Assembly (NCBI GenBank): GCA_018257865.1
Contig: JAEUBA010000155.1
Location: 1-40,876 of the forward strand
From: Stereocaulon alpinum
Taxonomy: Eukaryota; Ascomycota; Lecanoromycetes; Lecanorales; Stereocaulaceae
Direction of reading: 5' to 3'
DNA length: 40,876 nucleotides
The notes beneath the pieces were generated by a model. The model worked only from the letters and a program-made list of their open reading frames with translations, was not told where the DNA came from and did not search any database. Made by a program: the position numbers and the translations under genes. Below, one piece after another: positions 10,975-24,611 of this stretch (within the stretch, counting starts at the first letter, position 1; every line of letters begins with the position of its first letter).

Positions 10975-11698
10975 GTTGTTCAATGTGTCTCCTATTCAAT
11001 GGCTCCCTTGCTCTTTGCGAAAGCTATTCGGCGGTCGAGAATTTACTGGGAGAGTGCTCGTGGATGAAGTACAGGGATCGAAGGGAATTACGTTGTGCAA
11101 CACATGGCGTTATGTTTTATAATTGACAAACTGAACTTTGAATAATCTCAATGGACGTACTCCGAAGCCTAAATCTGGCTCGACTTATGAGATAGGGTTT
11201 GGTCAGGTTAGTGTTTAGGCAGTCCTCTGGTACGTTTGCCACTACAAACATTATCGAATATCGATGTAAAATGTGTGACATCAACGCAACGTATGTGGAG
11301 TTTTGGCTGTGTTCCTGGCAGCTCCAACAGGGAGTCCATAGTAGGCTCGCATATGCTATCCTACGGTTTCCTATCCGGTAAGATCGAACATCTAAGGAGT
11401 CCCGATCGGACGTGGCCTTCTCGAGAAATCTAGCGCCACGGGGGGGAAGGACTTGTTCGGCTAGATAAAATACTGGCAATAGTACCTCCGGCGCCTTAGA
11501 TAGCCTATGCCCAGCGGCGGTAGTAGTAGGATATCGATAGATGTCTGCTATCATAGCTAGAATCGAAAAGTCGGAAAGGTAGGAAATATTCAAATGAATA
11601 TGAGTTTCGCGCAGCGAAATGCAAGCATAAAAATGGTGGCATTCCACCTGGCTTGGTAATCGGACTATACCAAATTAGGTATAGCTTGCCTATTGTCG
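10975..11698. other. Intergenic DNA before the retrotransposon nest; no gene seen
   Basis: The stretch has mixed composition and a G-rich run at about 11441-11450. The longest open frame, 11117-11647 on the minus strand, has no recognisable domain or codon pattern, and I do not call it. It ends at the target-site duplication of the outer Gypsy element. Confidence 0.5.
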
Positions 11699-11702
11699 GT
11701 GT
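11699..11702. repeat. Target-site duplication GTGT, left side of outer Gypsy element
   Basis: GTGT precedes the 5' LTR and recurs at 24747-24750 directly after the 3' LTR. A fifth base may belong to it (GGTGT/AGTGT). Confidence 0.7.
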
Positions 11703-11837
11703 TATAGAGTAGGAATTTCGCTCTTAGTAGCGGTCTTAGCTTATTAAGCCTGATCGGGGCTAGCGTTTTACTTAGATAGCTTGCTACTAAGCAGAATAAT
11801 TTATTATCCTTTCACACTACCAGAATTACCTCTCTTA
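11703..11837 (+). repeat. 5' LTR of outer Gypsy element (135 bp)
   Basis: It begins TATAGAGTAGG (RIP form of a TG start) and ends CTCTCTTA. It aligns gap-free with 24612-24746, and the differences seen are transitions such as CCTGATC/CCTAATC. Confidence 0.85.
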
Positions 11838-11840
11838 TTT

Positions 11841-11857
11841 TGGAGCCGAAGGCGGGG
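11841..11857 (+). other. Candidate primer-binding site of outer Gypsy element
   Basis: TGGAGCCGAAGGCGGGG lies three bases after the 5' LTR. It starts with the TGG expected opposite a tRNA CCA end and is unusually GC-rich for this tract. The tRNA species was not identified. Confidence 0.45.
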
Positions 11858-12659
11858 CTCTAATTCCTTACTAATGTAATTAGATCTAACTAAATAATAC
11901 CTCTTAAAGATCACTACTCTATTATACCTTAAAAATCGGGAGTATTACTTAAAGTAAAAGGCTAGAGAAAGCTAAGTAGTTCCTTTACCTTTTACCCTTT
12001 ACTAAGAACCTAGATTTTATTAAATTCTACTCTATTTCCCCTTTCTCCTTCTTACTTAACGCTATTATAGTATATACTTAATCCTAAATCTCAGATTCCT
12101 AGCTATCAGCTTATAACGTCGTTAAGTAGAGCGAAGACGGATTAGTTCTATACTAGCTCGCTAGAGAGTAGTGAGTACGAAGCTACGTTATTAGGAGAGG
12201 AGTCTTAGTAAGAGCGAACACCTTATAATTAAGTATAACCTCGTAATCTAATATAGGTAATCGCGAGGGAAGAACCGGAGATTAGCTTTTAGACCGATCT
12301 TAAGCTCCTTACCCCGAAATCTTCTAAAAATTCGAGTAAGTATAGAGGAGAATTAGTCCCTAATAGCTCTATATTATATTTAAGATAGATAACCTTTAAT
12401 ATAGAAAGTGTACTTAAGTATATCCTATTCTTCTACGGGAGGAAGGATAGTATAAGAGTAATACGTAACGACGTAGTTACTAAGTAGTTTAAACGTAGGG
12501 TACGCGGAAGGTCTCTATATACTTCTATCCTAAGACTAATCGCTAAGGATTCCCCTTATAGGAATCCTCCCTCTATATACTTCTAGTAAAAGGGGTAGCG
12601 TAGCACTACTATACTAGGGGGGTACCGCTTAGGCGCTACGGTAATATATAACGTTCATA

Positions 12660-13440
12660 TATAATATACCCCTTCTAACCGGTCCTTATAGATAGGTTTA
12701 AAGATCTAAACGAATATATTAAGACTATTAGCTTTATTATTAATAAGAAGTACGAGCCCACGTCCGAATAGAACGAACTAGTTAAAAGGATAGCTTTCCG
12801 ATCCCGCTTAAAGGATTAAGTAGCTAAATAGTACTAGTAACTAGATAGTAAAACGCGATCTAACTAAAAAAGGTTATTAATCGTTTTTATATCTAAATTT
12901 ATACTTAAAGCTCGAGTAGAGTCTAACCTAAATAAGTTTTTTAATTAGATATATAACCTCTAATAGGGAAAGAAGCCTATTACTTAGTATATAAATAAAG
13001 CTTAAACCTTATATTTATAGTATCTAGGGAACCTATAAGAGATATTTAGTAACTAGTTCGTAGCTAGGATAGCTAACGAGAATAAGCTAGATATAGTTTA
13101 ACTATACTTATTATCTAAACCGAAAATTATATTTCTAGTAGCGAAGGTAGTAGTAGTAAGAGCCTATAGCTATATTAGAAGACCGAGCCCTTTTAATAAA
13201 AAGGATAAATACTCTAAAAAGGAAATTACGTAGAATAAGGTTAATTAGGAATTAGTAACCTTCTTCTAAAGCTTATAAATAACTACTAAGTAATAGTAAT
13301 TAACTTCGAAGACGGTCGTTTATAAGTATAAACCCTTATCTATCCCTACTAGAAAGTAGATAAGCTACGATATAACCTACTATAACTATATAAAGCTAGG
13401 TTACTTCTCTACTAATTATCCTCTACCTTAAGTTAGCTAT
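12660..13440 (+). pseudogene. gag remnant of outer Gypsy element
   Basis: The gag capsid-like region ends in a CCHC zinc knuckle at 13378-13419. The codons at C-x2-C-x4-H-x4-C spacing now read TAC, TAT, TAC and TAT, i.e. every Cys/His has become Tyr by G-to-A or C-to-T. The fragment KLGYFSTNYP remains legible. Stops abound and the boundaries are approximate. Confidence 0.65.
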
Positions 13441-14499
13441 AAGCAGAAGAGTCTTAATCGTACCAAAATTAAAGAATTATAGAAAGAGGCGAAACTAGGC
13501 TAGTAGGTACCTACCGCTTCCGCTACCGTATTATAGTTTTTCCAGCAAGCAGTCGACCTATAGTAATAATAGTACCTAAAAGTTAGGGGCCCCCTTAAAG
13601 AAACCTCTAGTAATCTAGGGAGGGCCTAGATCCGCCTACTAATAATACTAGTAATCCTAAAGCGAGGGGTACCCCTTACTAACTTAGGCCCTTATCCTAA
13701 GGATATATAAGCAGCTACTACGACTAGATCTAGTAAAGTAACTAATACTATAAATAAGGAAAATTAACTAACTAGGAATAATCGAGTAATAAAACTAGTT
13801 AATAAGAATAAGTTAAATAAAAATACTTAACGAGCCGTTAAGTAGGCTGCCGAAGCTTTATCTTAAAAGAAGGTATCCTTTATTAAAGAGGTAGACGATT
13901 CTAGTAACCTAAGTAGGAGAGAAGAGTTAGGGTAGATAGAAGGTATTACCTTAGCGGAGGGGAAAGGATCCTCTATAGCTTACTCTTATATACCTTAATT
14001 AAGTACTTAAACTAATTAGATATAAGTCCTAGCTTAGTAAGATTAGCTATTACCTCCCCTACCTATATAACTACGACCGTCGAATTCCTTACCGACTCCG
14101 CGAAGGATTTTAATTCTAAAAACTTTAACGGTACCCCCTCCTATAATAGTACCTACGAATATAGGTAGGATACTAGCCTTATTTAATAGATCCTCTAAAC
14201 TATAATAAAAACTACCTAAGGATAAAATAACCTAGGATAATTTAGTAGGATATTTGCTAAAGGAGACTATACCTATTAATATAGTAAAGGATAAAGATCG
14301 TTTCTTAGTAGATAGGTTTCTAGATACTTAAGTTATAATACTAATTTAGCAGTTACTTAACCGCTCTCCCCAAATTCGCGCGCAATTAGCAAGGGCGATA
14401 ACATCCTCAAAACTAACGAAAAGAGGTAAGAGACCTGCTATAATCGCTATATTAATATAAAGGGAACCGCTACTAATAGCTACGGAAGTATACGAGGAA

Positions 14500-16314
14500 G
14501 AAGACGTTACTTACCTCTACTTAGAAGCTTAGATTAATGATACTAAGGTAAATAAGACTTTAGTAGATAATAGAGCTATAGTTAAGTTAATCAACCCTAA
14601 ACTAGTTAGGTAATTAGGCCTAGAAATCTATAAGATAGAGTATACTTAGACCCTACAGCTAGCTGATAATAGCTTAGTAATAGTAAAGTAGTATATATAG
14701 GCTCTAGTTAATATTACCGGAGTAGAAGCGATTATCCGCGCCTTTATTTTAGGGATAGAGAATATCTATAACCTACTACTATTAAAAAGGTAGATGAAAA
14801 GAGTTTGAGCCGTAGAGGATTATAGATAAGCGAATATAGTAATCTAAGGAAAAGATAGAATCCCTTATATAGCCTATAGTTAAGCAGCTAAGTTATTAGA
14901 TATCGAAGTTATCTACGGCCCCTTAGTAGATAAATGGGAAACGTTACTAGCTGAGGAAGAGCTAAAGAAATTAGTAGAAGAACTTAATAAATATAATTTT
15001 ATTTCGGATTAGGGAAAAGAGGGACGCTTATAATTAAATAGGATAATTACTAGCGTATCCCTTATCCTATAAATAAAGTATCGAATACGGCGGATTTACT
15101 TAAGGGAAATTCGCTACGACGCCGGAGCTAGGTTACTAGGATAAGAAGTAATTTAGATCTACTTAAAGTTTTAGAAGATAGAGGTGCTCGCCTAATACCT
15201 ATACTTACTATAGTAGGACTCGACTCTACTGAGCTAAGGCGTATAAGTTTAGATATAACTATACCTAAGGTAAGTAAACCTATATCGCTAAGGAGTATAT
15301 ATAGTTTTCTAATAGAAAGGCGGCCGTAGTAAAGAGAATTAATAATAATAGATTAAGTAATGATTAATACTTAGTATAAAACCTTAGAGATTAGTATTAG
15401 CCTAATCGCCGATACTAGAGTAAAGAGATAAAAGGCTAAACGACTACTTTTTATATAGAAGGACTGCTTTACTAGATTATTAAAGGATATTAAACCTACG
15501 GATTTAATTTACTACTTAATTAACCTTACTATAGGGGCAGTACCTATCTATAAGAGTACGAAGAGGTATACTCCTTAAGAGAAAGAATTCGCTACGAAAG
15601 TTTTCTTAGAAATAGAAGAGGCGAATATTATTATACGGGCTACTAGTAAATAGGGAGTACGGACGTAATTCCCTCTAAAAAAGAAGGGTTCTGATAATTT
15701 ATGAGTAGTATATAATTTTATCCTATTAAATACCTATACTATTAAACCCTAGTAGCTAATATATTAGATAGAAGATATTATTAATACTATTATTTAACTA
15801 AGATTTTCGGCCTAGTTTATTTCAGATACTTTAAATAGATACTAGGCGATCCCTATTAAGGAAGAGGACGAGTATAAGACTAGAATTATTACTCCTTACG
15901 GCTAATATATATACCTAAGGATAGGGTAAGGGTTAAAAGGTACTTATATAACTTACTCGCAGTTTAGTAATATAGTTTTCGGGCCTCTCCTAAAGACCCC
16001 TACGACTAAGGTAATAAATTTAATTATAGGTAATTATAGTACCTCAGCGTTTACTCTATTTATAGATAACTATATAGGAGTAGGCGAATTATACGAAGCA
16101 CTCTTCGAGTTTCTATATACTAAATACTTTCCTTAAGTAGCTTTCGGCCCGGTCTATTTAGCGCTATATAAGACTTATATCTTTATAGATTCGCTCGAGA
16201 TAGTAGGCTTTACCGGAGGAAGTAACGAACTCCGCCTAGTAGTTAAGTACCGGGAAAAGGTAATATTATAGAAGGAACCGACAAACCGTAAGGAGCTTAA
16301 TATAATTATCTAGA
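14500..16314 (+). pseudogene. Protease and reverse transcriptase remnant of outer Gypsy element
   Basis: The aspartic-protease box is visible near 14550 as TLVDNRAIVKL (from DSGA). RT blocks follow: a KKKG-S-LRVVY region near 15680-15720, a DTxNxYxAIPIK block near 15820-15870, and the catalytic box near 16055-16080 as LFIDNYIG, where the second Asp is now Asn. The coding region is interrupted at 16315 by the nested insertion. Confidence 0.75.
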
Positions 16315-16319
16315 TTACT
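16315..16319. repeat. Target-site duplication TTACT, left side of nested element
   Basis: TTACT precedes the nested 5' LTR and is repeated exactly at 21692-21696 after the 3' LTR. Confidence 0.88.
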
Positions 16320-16655
16320 TGTTACGATCCTAATCTAGGGGTCTTTAATAGCTTGCTAGTCCTTTATTACTTGCTAGTGTTTATACACCCTATCCGAGTC
16401 GGACTAGGTTCAGTTCGACTTATATCCAACTTATATCCGACTCGGCCTAGGTCTAACGCTAGGCCCTTTTAGCTTTAGTATAGCGCTTAACTAGCGCTAG
16501 GGGTATTTAGGCCTATAAGCTCCTAAGCTCTTACTTCTTTTCTTCTTTATCCTATTTTCTAGATACTAAGCGTAGCCTATTAGCTAAATCCTAATATAAG
16601 GTAGTTTTCTTTAAAGCTACCTTCTCCTACGATTACCTCTAGGCGAGCTGTAATA
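16320..16655 (+). repeat. 5' LTR of nested Gypsy element (336 bp)
   Basis: It starts TGTTACGATCC and ends GAGCTGTAATA. Same length as the 3' LTR; mismatches seen are transitions, with the 5' copy keeping more CpA/TpG (less RIP damage). Confidence 0.9.
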
Positions 16656-18094
16656 TAAAATAGGACTAATACCCCCTCCGCTATAAAGCGTTATATCTTA
16701 CCCGTTCTTCTAGACTAAGGCTAAGCTTAGTAAGCTGCCTATTAATAAAGAGTACTACCTATTTAATAAGTAGGTACCTACTAATTAAATAATTAGTATA
16801 TCTTAGAGAAAGCTAGATTCCTATTTTTTCGAAACCCCTAACTACTTTTATATTAATACCTATACTTAAAAAACTCTAATAATACGCGTAATACTATACT
16901 TATATACCCCCTTATAAGAGTATACGCTAAAGCGTACCCCCTAACCGGCTAGGATTCCTATCTACCTTAAGGAGTTAATTACTAGTAGCTATACCTTCCT
17001 CTTCTAACCCTAATAACCCCCTACTATTAATTAAGACTCCTAAACTAGAAACCTTAAAGAACTTAAGCTTAGAAGAGATCTTTAGGGACGCTAAGGATAA
17101 CCCTACTACTAAAATTACTATTACTATTCCCCTATCCGGTAATAAGATAGCTAACTAAATACCCCCCTTTACCCTAGCTTAGTAAGCTATTATTACTACT
17201 ATTATTATAACAGCTTTAGTAGAATCCTAATTTAAGTAGGCTACCTCTACTCTAACCCTACCTCCGAATAACTAGCGTTAATAGAGGTCCCTTACCGCTA
17301 ACCTCTAGCTATTAGTAGACTACTACCTTTCTAAGCTCGCACCTAGCGGGATAGCTATCGAACTATTAAAAATCTAATACCCTTAATCCTACTTTAGTAA
17401 CTATATAGGGGAAGTCGAATATAATATATAGAAAATAGATATAAAGATCTTTATAAAGGAATACCTTATAAACTTCTAGGATAAAGCTAAGTAAGTCTCT
17501 ATATACTATAAGTATACTATAGGAGAGGCGAAAACCCTAATCCTTTAATATATAGACCTAACTTACGCGTCTTCTATATATAATACCGCTAATATATTAA
17601 AGGTACTAGATTAGCGTTTCTTTAACTATAACTATATCTAGTCTACTTATTATATATACTATAAGCTTAAGATAGGTTCTATAAACTATAATAATTTTTG
17701 GGTAAAGTTTACCTACCTAGCGACTACTAGAAAGATTAGTACTAAGCGTTAGTTTAAAGATCTATATAAGAAAATCTCTCCCGCCTTAAAGAGAAGCGTC
17801 TATATAGAAAAGTATAAGATAGGTAAGGACTATAGTACCTTAGATAAGTATCTTACTATCTCTGATTAGGAAATACGAAATATTAGGTCTAAAGAGGTAG
17901 CTAGTAGGCCTTAGATAGGAATAAATACTAACCCTTAGGGTATCCTTAAGATAAGGAGCTAGCGAGTCCCCTTACCCCCTCTAACCTCTTATATAGATTA
18001 CTAAGTTACCTTTAGAGGTATAACTACCCTTCCTTATTTACCGTCCCTTATACTAGTAGTACTAGCTTCCCCTAAGACGCCCGCTAACTCGCTA

Positions 18095-18142
18095 TATAAT
18101 AACTGCGGTAAAATTAGCTACTAGGCGAACGACTATCCCTAG
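18095..18142 (+). pseudogene. gag zinc-knuckle remnant of nested element
   Basis: The reading CGKIS followed by ANDYP marks a CCHC knuckle of a Gypsy gag. One Cys codon (TGC) survives, and the other Cys/His positions have become TAT or TAC. Confidence 0.65.
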
Positions 18143-19399
18143 AAACGCAGCTAACAGTCTTTTAAAAAGAAGATTTCGGAGATTATAGTTAGTAAGGAAA
18201 TAGAGTCTAACGAGCTATTAGAAAACTCCTAGGCTATAGTAAAGTCTTTAGCTATAATAGGAGCCCTAATCTATAAAAGGACTTATAATTTAACTTTTAG
18301 GCCCTTATTAGAGGCCGCTAGTTCCTAGTTAATATAGAGCTAGGATATAATAGATCTTTCGTTAAAACCTTTTTATATATTAATAGTAGAGCTAATATTT
18401 TCGGTATAATTAAAACCTCCCTTACCTTTACCCTTTCTAAGTCCTTTAGGATTCGCTTTATTAAGCTTTCTAAGCTAATCGTCCTAACTAGCTATAATAG
18501 CTAGAGTAGCTCCCTAATTATAGTCGCTCTACTTCTTATAATAATAATCGACTATTATTATATTAATTTTCTATTTTTAGTTATCGACCTAGGTTAGACT
18601 AACGTTCTTATTAGTTAGAAATTCTTAGAGTACTATAATATTAAGTAAGTCTATATAAAAGGGAAGAATAGCATTAAATAGCCTACTAATATAGCTATCT
18701 AGTAGTACTTTAATAAGAGGGTACTCCTCCCTATAACTTCGCTTAAGAAACTAATTTCCCTAGAGTACTAATAAGATACTAAGCGTTAGGACGCTCTTTT
18801 TAAGGTAGATAAGTATTACTATAGCTAAGCTAAGCTCGCCTCTATTAACCCTAAGCTTTTAATAGACTACTAGATTAATACCTTATCCTAAAGCGTACTA
18901 CCCTCTCCGTAGTTAGCTTTAGTTTCTCCTACTCGCTTAAAATTACCTAATTTATATAGCGGTAGGCCGTTAAGTTTTATATAAGACTTAGAGAAACGCC
19001 TCGCTAAAATAGAGGACGCCCTCTAAGGGCTAAATATATTAGTTATATTAAGTCTAAAGACGTTACTAGCTAAGACTTAACGCCTTAACTACGGTACTTA
19101 TATAATAGATATCGCCCTAATTTCTACTATCGCGATATCCTATTTCTACCTTAGTAAGAAGTCTAGGAGACTTTCTAATTCTAATACCTTTATCGCCTCT
19201 ATATAGGATTTAGAGCGCGAGATTAACTATAGGGCGGACTAATATTAGAAGCGTCTTTTTTTTAAGCTTACCGCTATAGATATAAGTCTCTCCCCTTAGG
19301 AAGTACTTAAGATTAAATACTAAGCTAATAAGGACTTAGTAAAGGCTAAGCTTTTACTATAATACTAAGAGTTTACCCCCCTCTTTTTATAAAGAGACT

Positions 19400-20720
19400 C
19401 TAATATATTACTTAATAGAAGACTAGGTATAGACTATAAAATTAAGCTTACTAGCCTAAATACCTTAACCTTTAAGCCGCTATAAAAGATAACTAATAAG
19501 TAACTCTCTAAGGCTAAACGCTATATTATAGACTACCTCTATAAGGGATTTATTAAGCTATTAAATATACTATATACGGCTCTAATACTCTTCGCTAGAA
19601 AGGAAGATAGTAGCTTATACTTCTATATTAATTTCCGGAAGCTTAATAACCTAACTAAGAAGGATCTATACCTACTCCCTCTAATAGATAAGATAATAGC
19701 TTAAATCTATAAGGCTAAGATCTTTACGAAGATCGACGTCTAATAGGCGTTCTACTAAGTAAGGATCTACTAAGACTTAGAGGACCTTATTAGCTTCCGT
19801 AGTTAATACAGTACCTTTAAGTATAGGGTAATACTATTTAGGTTAACTAACGCCCTAGCTACCTTCTAGCGCTTTATTAATAATATCCTAATAGAGTATC
19901 TTAATAACTTCTACTCAGCCTATATAGATAATATCCTTATCTACTCTAAGACTCCTAAGGAGTATAAGATTTATATAAAGAAGGTTATAAAGATCCTATA
20001 GACTAATAACCTATAAGTAGATATTAAGAAGAGCGAGTTTAATATTTAGAAAACTAAGTTTCTCAGCTTCGTTGTTAGAGTTAATAGTATTAAGGTAAAT
20101 TTAAAGAAGGTCGCTATTATTAAGACCTAATAGTATATAAGTAATATATAAGGTATCTAGAGCTACCTAAGCTTCTATAACTTCTATAGAAGGTTTATTT
20201 AAGGGTATAGTAGAATTATAGCTCTACTTATCCGCCTAATAGCTAAGGATATACCCTTCTACTTCGATAATATTTATCGCTATATATAGGACTCCCTCCG
20301 CTAAGCCCTCCTCTCTACCCCTATCCTTAAGTATTATAATCCCTATAAGGAAACCCGCCTTAAGACGGATTCCTTAGACGGAGTAATCGCTAGTATCTTA
20401 TTATAGAAGTATAAGGATAGCCTCTTCTACCTAGTAGGATACTTCTCTAAGATAATAGGCGATATAGAGCTAAATTACCTAATCTATAATAAGGAACTAC
20501 TCGCGATTTTCTACTCCTTCTAGTAGTATAAGCCGGAGCTCCTTAGGGCGTAGAAGTTAGTCTATATATATACTAATTATAAGGCCTTAGAATACTTTAT
20601 AACTACTAAAGATCTTATAGCCTACTAAGCTCGCTAGGCTAAGTTCTTTACTAATTTCTACTTTATAATTATATACCGCACAGGTATTACGAATACTATA
20701 GCGGATATACTATCTTATAG
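19400..20720 (+). pseudogene. Reverse transcriptase/RNase H remnant of nested element
   Basis: Fragments YFYINFRKLN, KKDLYLLPLID and KIFTKIDV are RT blocks. The catalytic box reads YIDNILIYS at about 19921-19947, with the second Asp changed to Asn. RNase H-like sequence continues to about 20720, ending in a decayed ADxLS motif. Many stops are present. Confidence 0.75.
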
Positions 20721-21334
20721 GGAGTAAGATATTACGCCTCTAGAAGCCTATAAACGCGTAATCCGGAGCTAGTAACTCCTCCTAAATAAAAAGGTTAACC
20801 CTTAAATACTAGAAGAAGTCGCTATCTCCTCCCTTACCGCCTGTCCGGACTGCGACCTAGTCTAAATCGTAGAAAAGTTTAAGCTATTACCCGTAGCTAC
20901 GCTAACGGATCCTAAAAAGCTGGAGGGTGGAGCTCCTAGAGGACTAGACGATCTGGCTAGTATTCTACTCCTACTCCCTCCGCAAATACTTAGATAACCC
21001 GTTGCTAGGCTAATAACGCCCTAACCTAGCCCTAATACAGCTGTTACCGGAGTAAGATAAGTAGGAACTAGAGGGGATACTAAGCTCTAAACTAGTAGGC
21101 TCTACCTTAAAGTACTAGATTAGGTAGAGAGGCGTAGATAAAGACTTAGAGTAGTATCCCTACTCTAACGCTATAACAGCGCCTTATATATTAAAGGCTT
21201 TCTACCTACGGTATCCTAATATAAAAGGCCCTCCGCGAGTACTCCCTGCCTAGCTGAAGGCCTATAATAATAGGATCGACGACTATATAAACCTCAACGA
21301 TAATCGTCTAATAACGGTAACTGCGCGGACGTAG

Positions 21335-21355
21335 TTTTTTAGAGGGGGGGGGTAG
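21335..21355 (+). other. Polypurine tract of nested element
   Basis: A T-run followed by AGAGGGGGGGGGTAG sits immediately before the 3' LTR, where the plus-strand primer of an LTR element is expected. Confidence 0.7.
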
Positions 21356-21691
21356 TATTACGATCCTAATCTAGGGGTCTTTAATAGCTTACTAGTCCTT
21401 TATTACTTACTAGTATTTATATACCCTATCTAAGTTAGACTAGGTTTAGTTCAACTTATATCTTACTTATATCCGACTCAGCCTAGGTCTAACGCTAGGC
21501 CCTTTTAGCTCTAGTATAGCGCTTAACTAGCGCTAGGGGTATTTAGGCCTACGAGCTCCTAAGCTCTTACTTCTTTTCTTCTTTATCCTATTTTCTAGAT
21601 ACTAAGCGTAGCCTATTAGCTAAATCCTAATATAAGGTAGTTTTCTTCAAAGCTGCCTTCTCCTGCGATCACCTCTAGGCGAGCCGTAATA
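21356..21691 (+). repeat. 3' LTR of nested Gypsy element (336 bp)
   Basis: It starts TATTACGATCC (RIP of TGTTACG) and ends GAGCCGTAATA, followed by TTACT at 21692-21696. Confidence 0.9.
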
Positions 21692-21696
21692 TTACT
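21692..21696. repeat. Target-site duplication TTACT, right side of nested element
   Basis: Exact copy of 16315-16319. Confidence 0.88.
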
Positions 21697-23300
21697 CCTT
21701 TCCTACGATTTTTTATACTAGGTAGGGCGGAATACGTCTTATAGCTAAAGCAGGCCTACCTTAAGGAAGAAAATCTATTATTACCTAATAGGAAACCCTT
21801 AGTGCGTAAGTACTAAGTTAATAAAGGAAGTTTTGATTAGGGACCTAAGCAGTATAAATCCTTCCTTTATATCTAAAAGTCGATATTAGATAATACTATA
21901 AGTAGAAGTAACTAATCCTTATAATACTACCTAGCTACTAATATAAGTAAATATTACTTAGGGGGGGTACTATTTTAGTTACCTAAGGAGAACCTAGGAA
22001 CGGAGGTAGTAGAGAAGTATAAGATATCTTACCGTATTATTATATTTATATCGTTCCGGCTGGAAGAGGTAGAAATTCGATATAATATAACTAAAAAGGA
22101 AGCCTTAGTAGTTATAAAATATTTAGCGGAATACAAATACTTTATTATAGGCTATTAATACCCTATAATATTATATACTAACTATAAAGCTCTATAAATA
22201 ATTATAAATACGGGGACTAATACCTATAGTAGGATAGCTAGATAGATAGACTAATTAACGGAGTATAATTATATCGTTTATTATCGGCCCTATAAAAGTA
22301 ATATTATAAAAATTATAGACGAGATATCTAGAATACCTAGATACTATAGCTAATATACCTTCGCAGAAGACCTAGAGCGTATAGTAATAGTAGTAGTTAC
22401 GGAACCCGTAACTTCGTTAAGTACTAGTCTAGGTAAAAAGTTAGTACCTAATAGGATAGCTAGGATATACCTTCCGTTAAGGCAGTTTAGATAGTATAGA
22501 ATACTAGTAACGTATCTGCTTAACGGGTAGTAAGCTTTAACTAATTATAGAAAGAATAAAGTAAAAAGGGTTAGGAGGATAGTATTTAGGTATAAGCTAA
22601 CTAATTAATATCTTTTATTTATTAAAAAGGGAGGTGAAAGCGCCTAATATATCCTACTAGACTAGGTAACTAAGCTGCTTAACTAAGCTTACGACGAATA
22701 TAGATACTTTTTAACTATAATTACCCTTTATAAGTTAAAAGGATAATAGTACTAGCTGACTTAAGTAAGCGATATAGAGAAGTACTATCGAACTTATTAT
22801 ATATATTAATTAGAAGGACTAAGGAAGAAAAGTACTATAATATAATCGATTATTATATTTAGACCCTTCGCGAAGATTAGAATAGACTACCTAGGGCTAA
22901 TTTCTCCTACTTACTAAGTAACCGGATTATTATACGTACTTATAGTTATAGATTACTTCTTACGGTTTATCTAGGCGAAGGTAACGGCGAACGTAGACTA
23001 AGCAGCGGTATATAATTTCTAGTTAGAAACTCTAGCACTAATCTATAGTTTCCCTATAAGTATATATACTAATAACGGATCCTATTTTATAGGATTTAAA
23101 ATAGTATTATTATTTAAAAGCTATAGGACTATAGTTGATACTACCCTAATTAGTTATCCTTCCTTAGTAGGACTAATCGAAAGGAATATATAACTTATAC
23201 TTGCTTAAATTAAGAGATAGATAGTAGAATAAGTAATACCTTACTTAGAAAGCGCAAGTATTCAACCCCGAATAATAACTAGAAGCCTAGGTTAAAGAAG
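21697..23300 (+). pseudogene. RNase H and integrase remnant of outer Gypsy element
   Basis: RNase H sequence resumes with KKEALVVIKYLAEYKYF at about 22090-22140. An integrase core follows near 22880-23100, legible as DYLGLISPTY, LIVIDYF and TNNGSYFIGF. This is the second half of the polyprotein interrupted at 16314. It has multiple stops and cannot be functional. Confidence 0.72.
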
Positions 23301-24611
23301 AAGTTAAGTAAAACCTAGTTACTAGATATCGAAGCAGAAGCCTTAATTAATAATAAAGGTAGACTTAACGACGATCTAGAAGAACCTAACAAAGTAGAAG
23401 TACTCCTAAACAGAAAGAATAAAGTAAAAAGAACGAAGGTCGAAACCTTAGAGAAGCTACTAGGATTCTTATACTAAGCTTTACTACCTATATATATCCT
23501 AAGCTACCTCGCTATATTATAAGCGTAGGATAATATTAAGATAGTAATTACCCCTATAGTATTAAAGATAGAAAATAGTAGAACCTATTAAGTTTAGATA
23601 GAATATAACCCGTTAAGCGTTAGCTAATCGTTCTAGGATATAGTATAAAGGTAGTTAAAGACTATTACTTTAGGGTTAAGTAATAAAGTATTTAGGATAG
23701 TATTACTAGTAAATGTTAAGGGACTAGATTTAGTAAGTAGCTTTTTCCTAAATCTACTCTTATAATCGGGGTCCTTACGGTATATAGCTACTATAAATAA
23801 AGAGAATAGAGTTAGTAAGATATAATACTAAGCCTATCTAAATAGCCTTAACCGAAGCCTTTAGTATCTTAGGTCGATAGTTAAATAGGACCTATAAAAT
23901 ATAAATACCGCTAACTAAGCGATAATAACAGGGATTAGTATAAAATTATTAGAAGGAATTCCTTATACCTAGGTCTTAAGTATCGAATATTAGGCTATAC
24001 TCGCAGGCTATAAATTATTCCTTACCTAATTAGCAGAGTTAATACGTCGGGAATTAGTAGGCCTTAAGATTATAATAAGTAAGGCAGCTAAAATTACCCT
24101 ATTAAGGGATACGGAGATACAAAGCTTAGCTACTTATACGTTTACTCTACTTAACCGATATTAGAAAGTACCTAAAGTAAGTAAAGTACCTAAAGTAAGT
24201 AAGATACCTATAGCTAGTAGATTAAACTAGGAAATAGGCGAGAAAGGAACTCAGCTAATAATACCTACCGAGTAGAATCTATATCTACTAACTCTCTTTA
24301 TTTAATAAGTCTTAAACGGGTATCGCTACTACTATAACGGTTATAATCTAGAATACCGAACTACTATTTAATACTAGGCTGAGATTAAAATCAAGTAGGA
24401 TATAAGCGAATCTACTAAGATATAGAAGGCTAGGGAATAGGTTAGAATTAAGTAAGAATTAATAGCAGATTTTATAAAGAGCTATTAAAGATACGTAGGA
24501 TAGGAAGTAGCTAGGGTCGACTACTAGGTACTAAGGTATTTAAGACGAGTAATATAATTAGTAGAAGTTAAGCGGTCTCGTAGGGGACTCGACTTCTAAA
24601 AGGGTATAACG

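Larger units (their letters stand above)
16320..21691 (+). mobile_element. Nested Ty3/Gypsy retrotransposon (5372 bp), integrase not visible
   Basis: Two 336-bp LTRs and a perfect 5-bp TTACT duplication bound this element inside the RT/RNase H region of the outer one. On the plus strand it shows a zinc knuckle (about 18095-18142), RT and RNase H (about 19400-20720), and a short C-terminal region (about 21130-21300) with GPPRVLPAxLKAY typical of Gypsy polyprotein ends. Only about 630 bases separate the RNase H end from the 3' LTR, and I see no integrase zinc or DDE core there. It may have an internal deletion and be non-autonomous. It is RIP-mutated throughout. Confidence 0.88.

Noticed and set aside
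11117..11647. 176-codon open frame on the minus strand
   Set aside because: No domain, no neighbours supporting it and no homology pattern I can recognise; it lies in low-complexity flank of a transposon.
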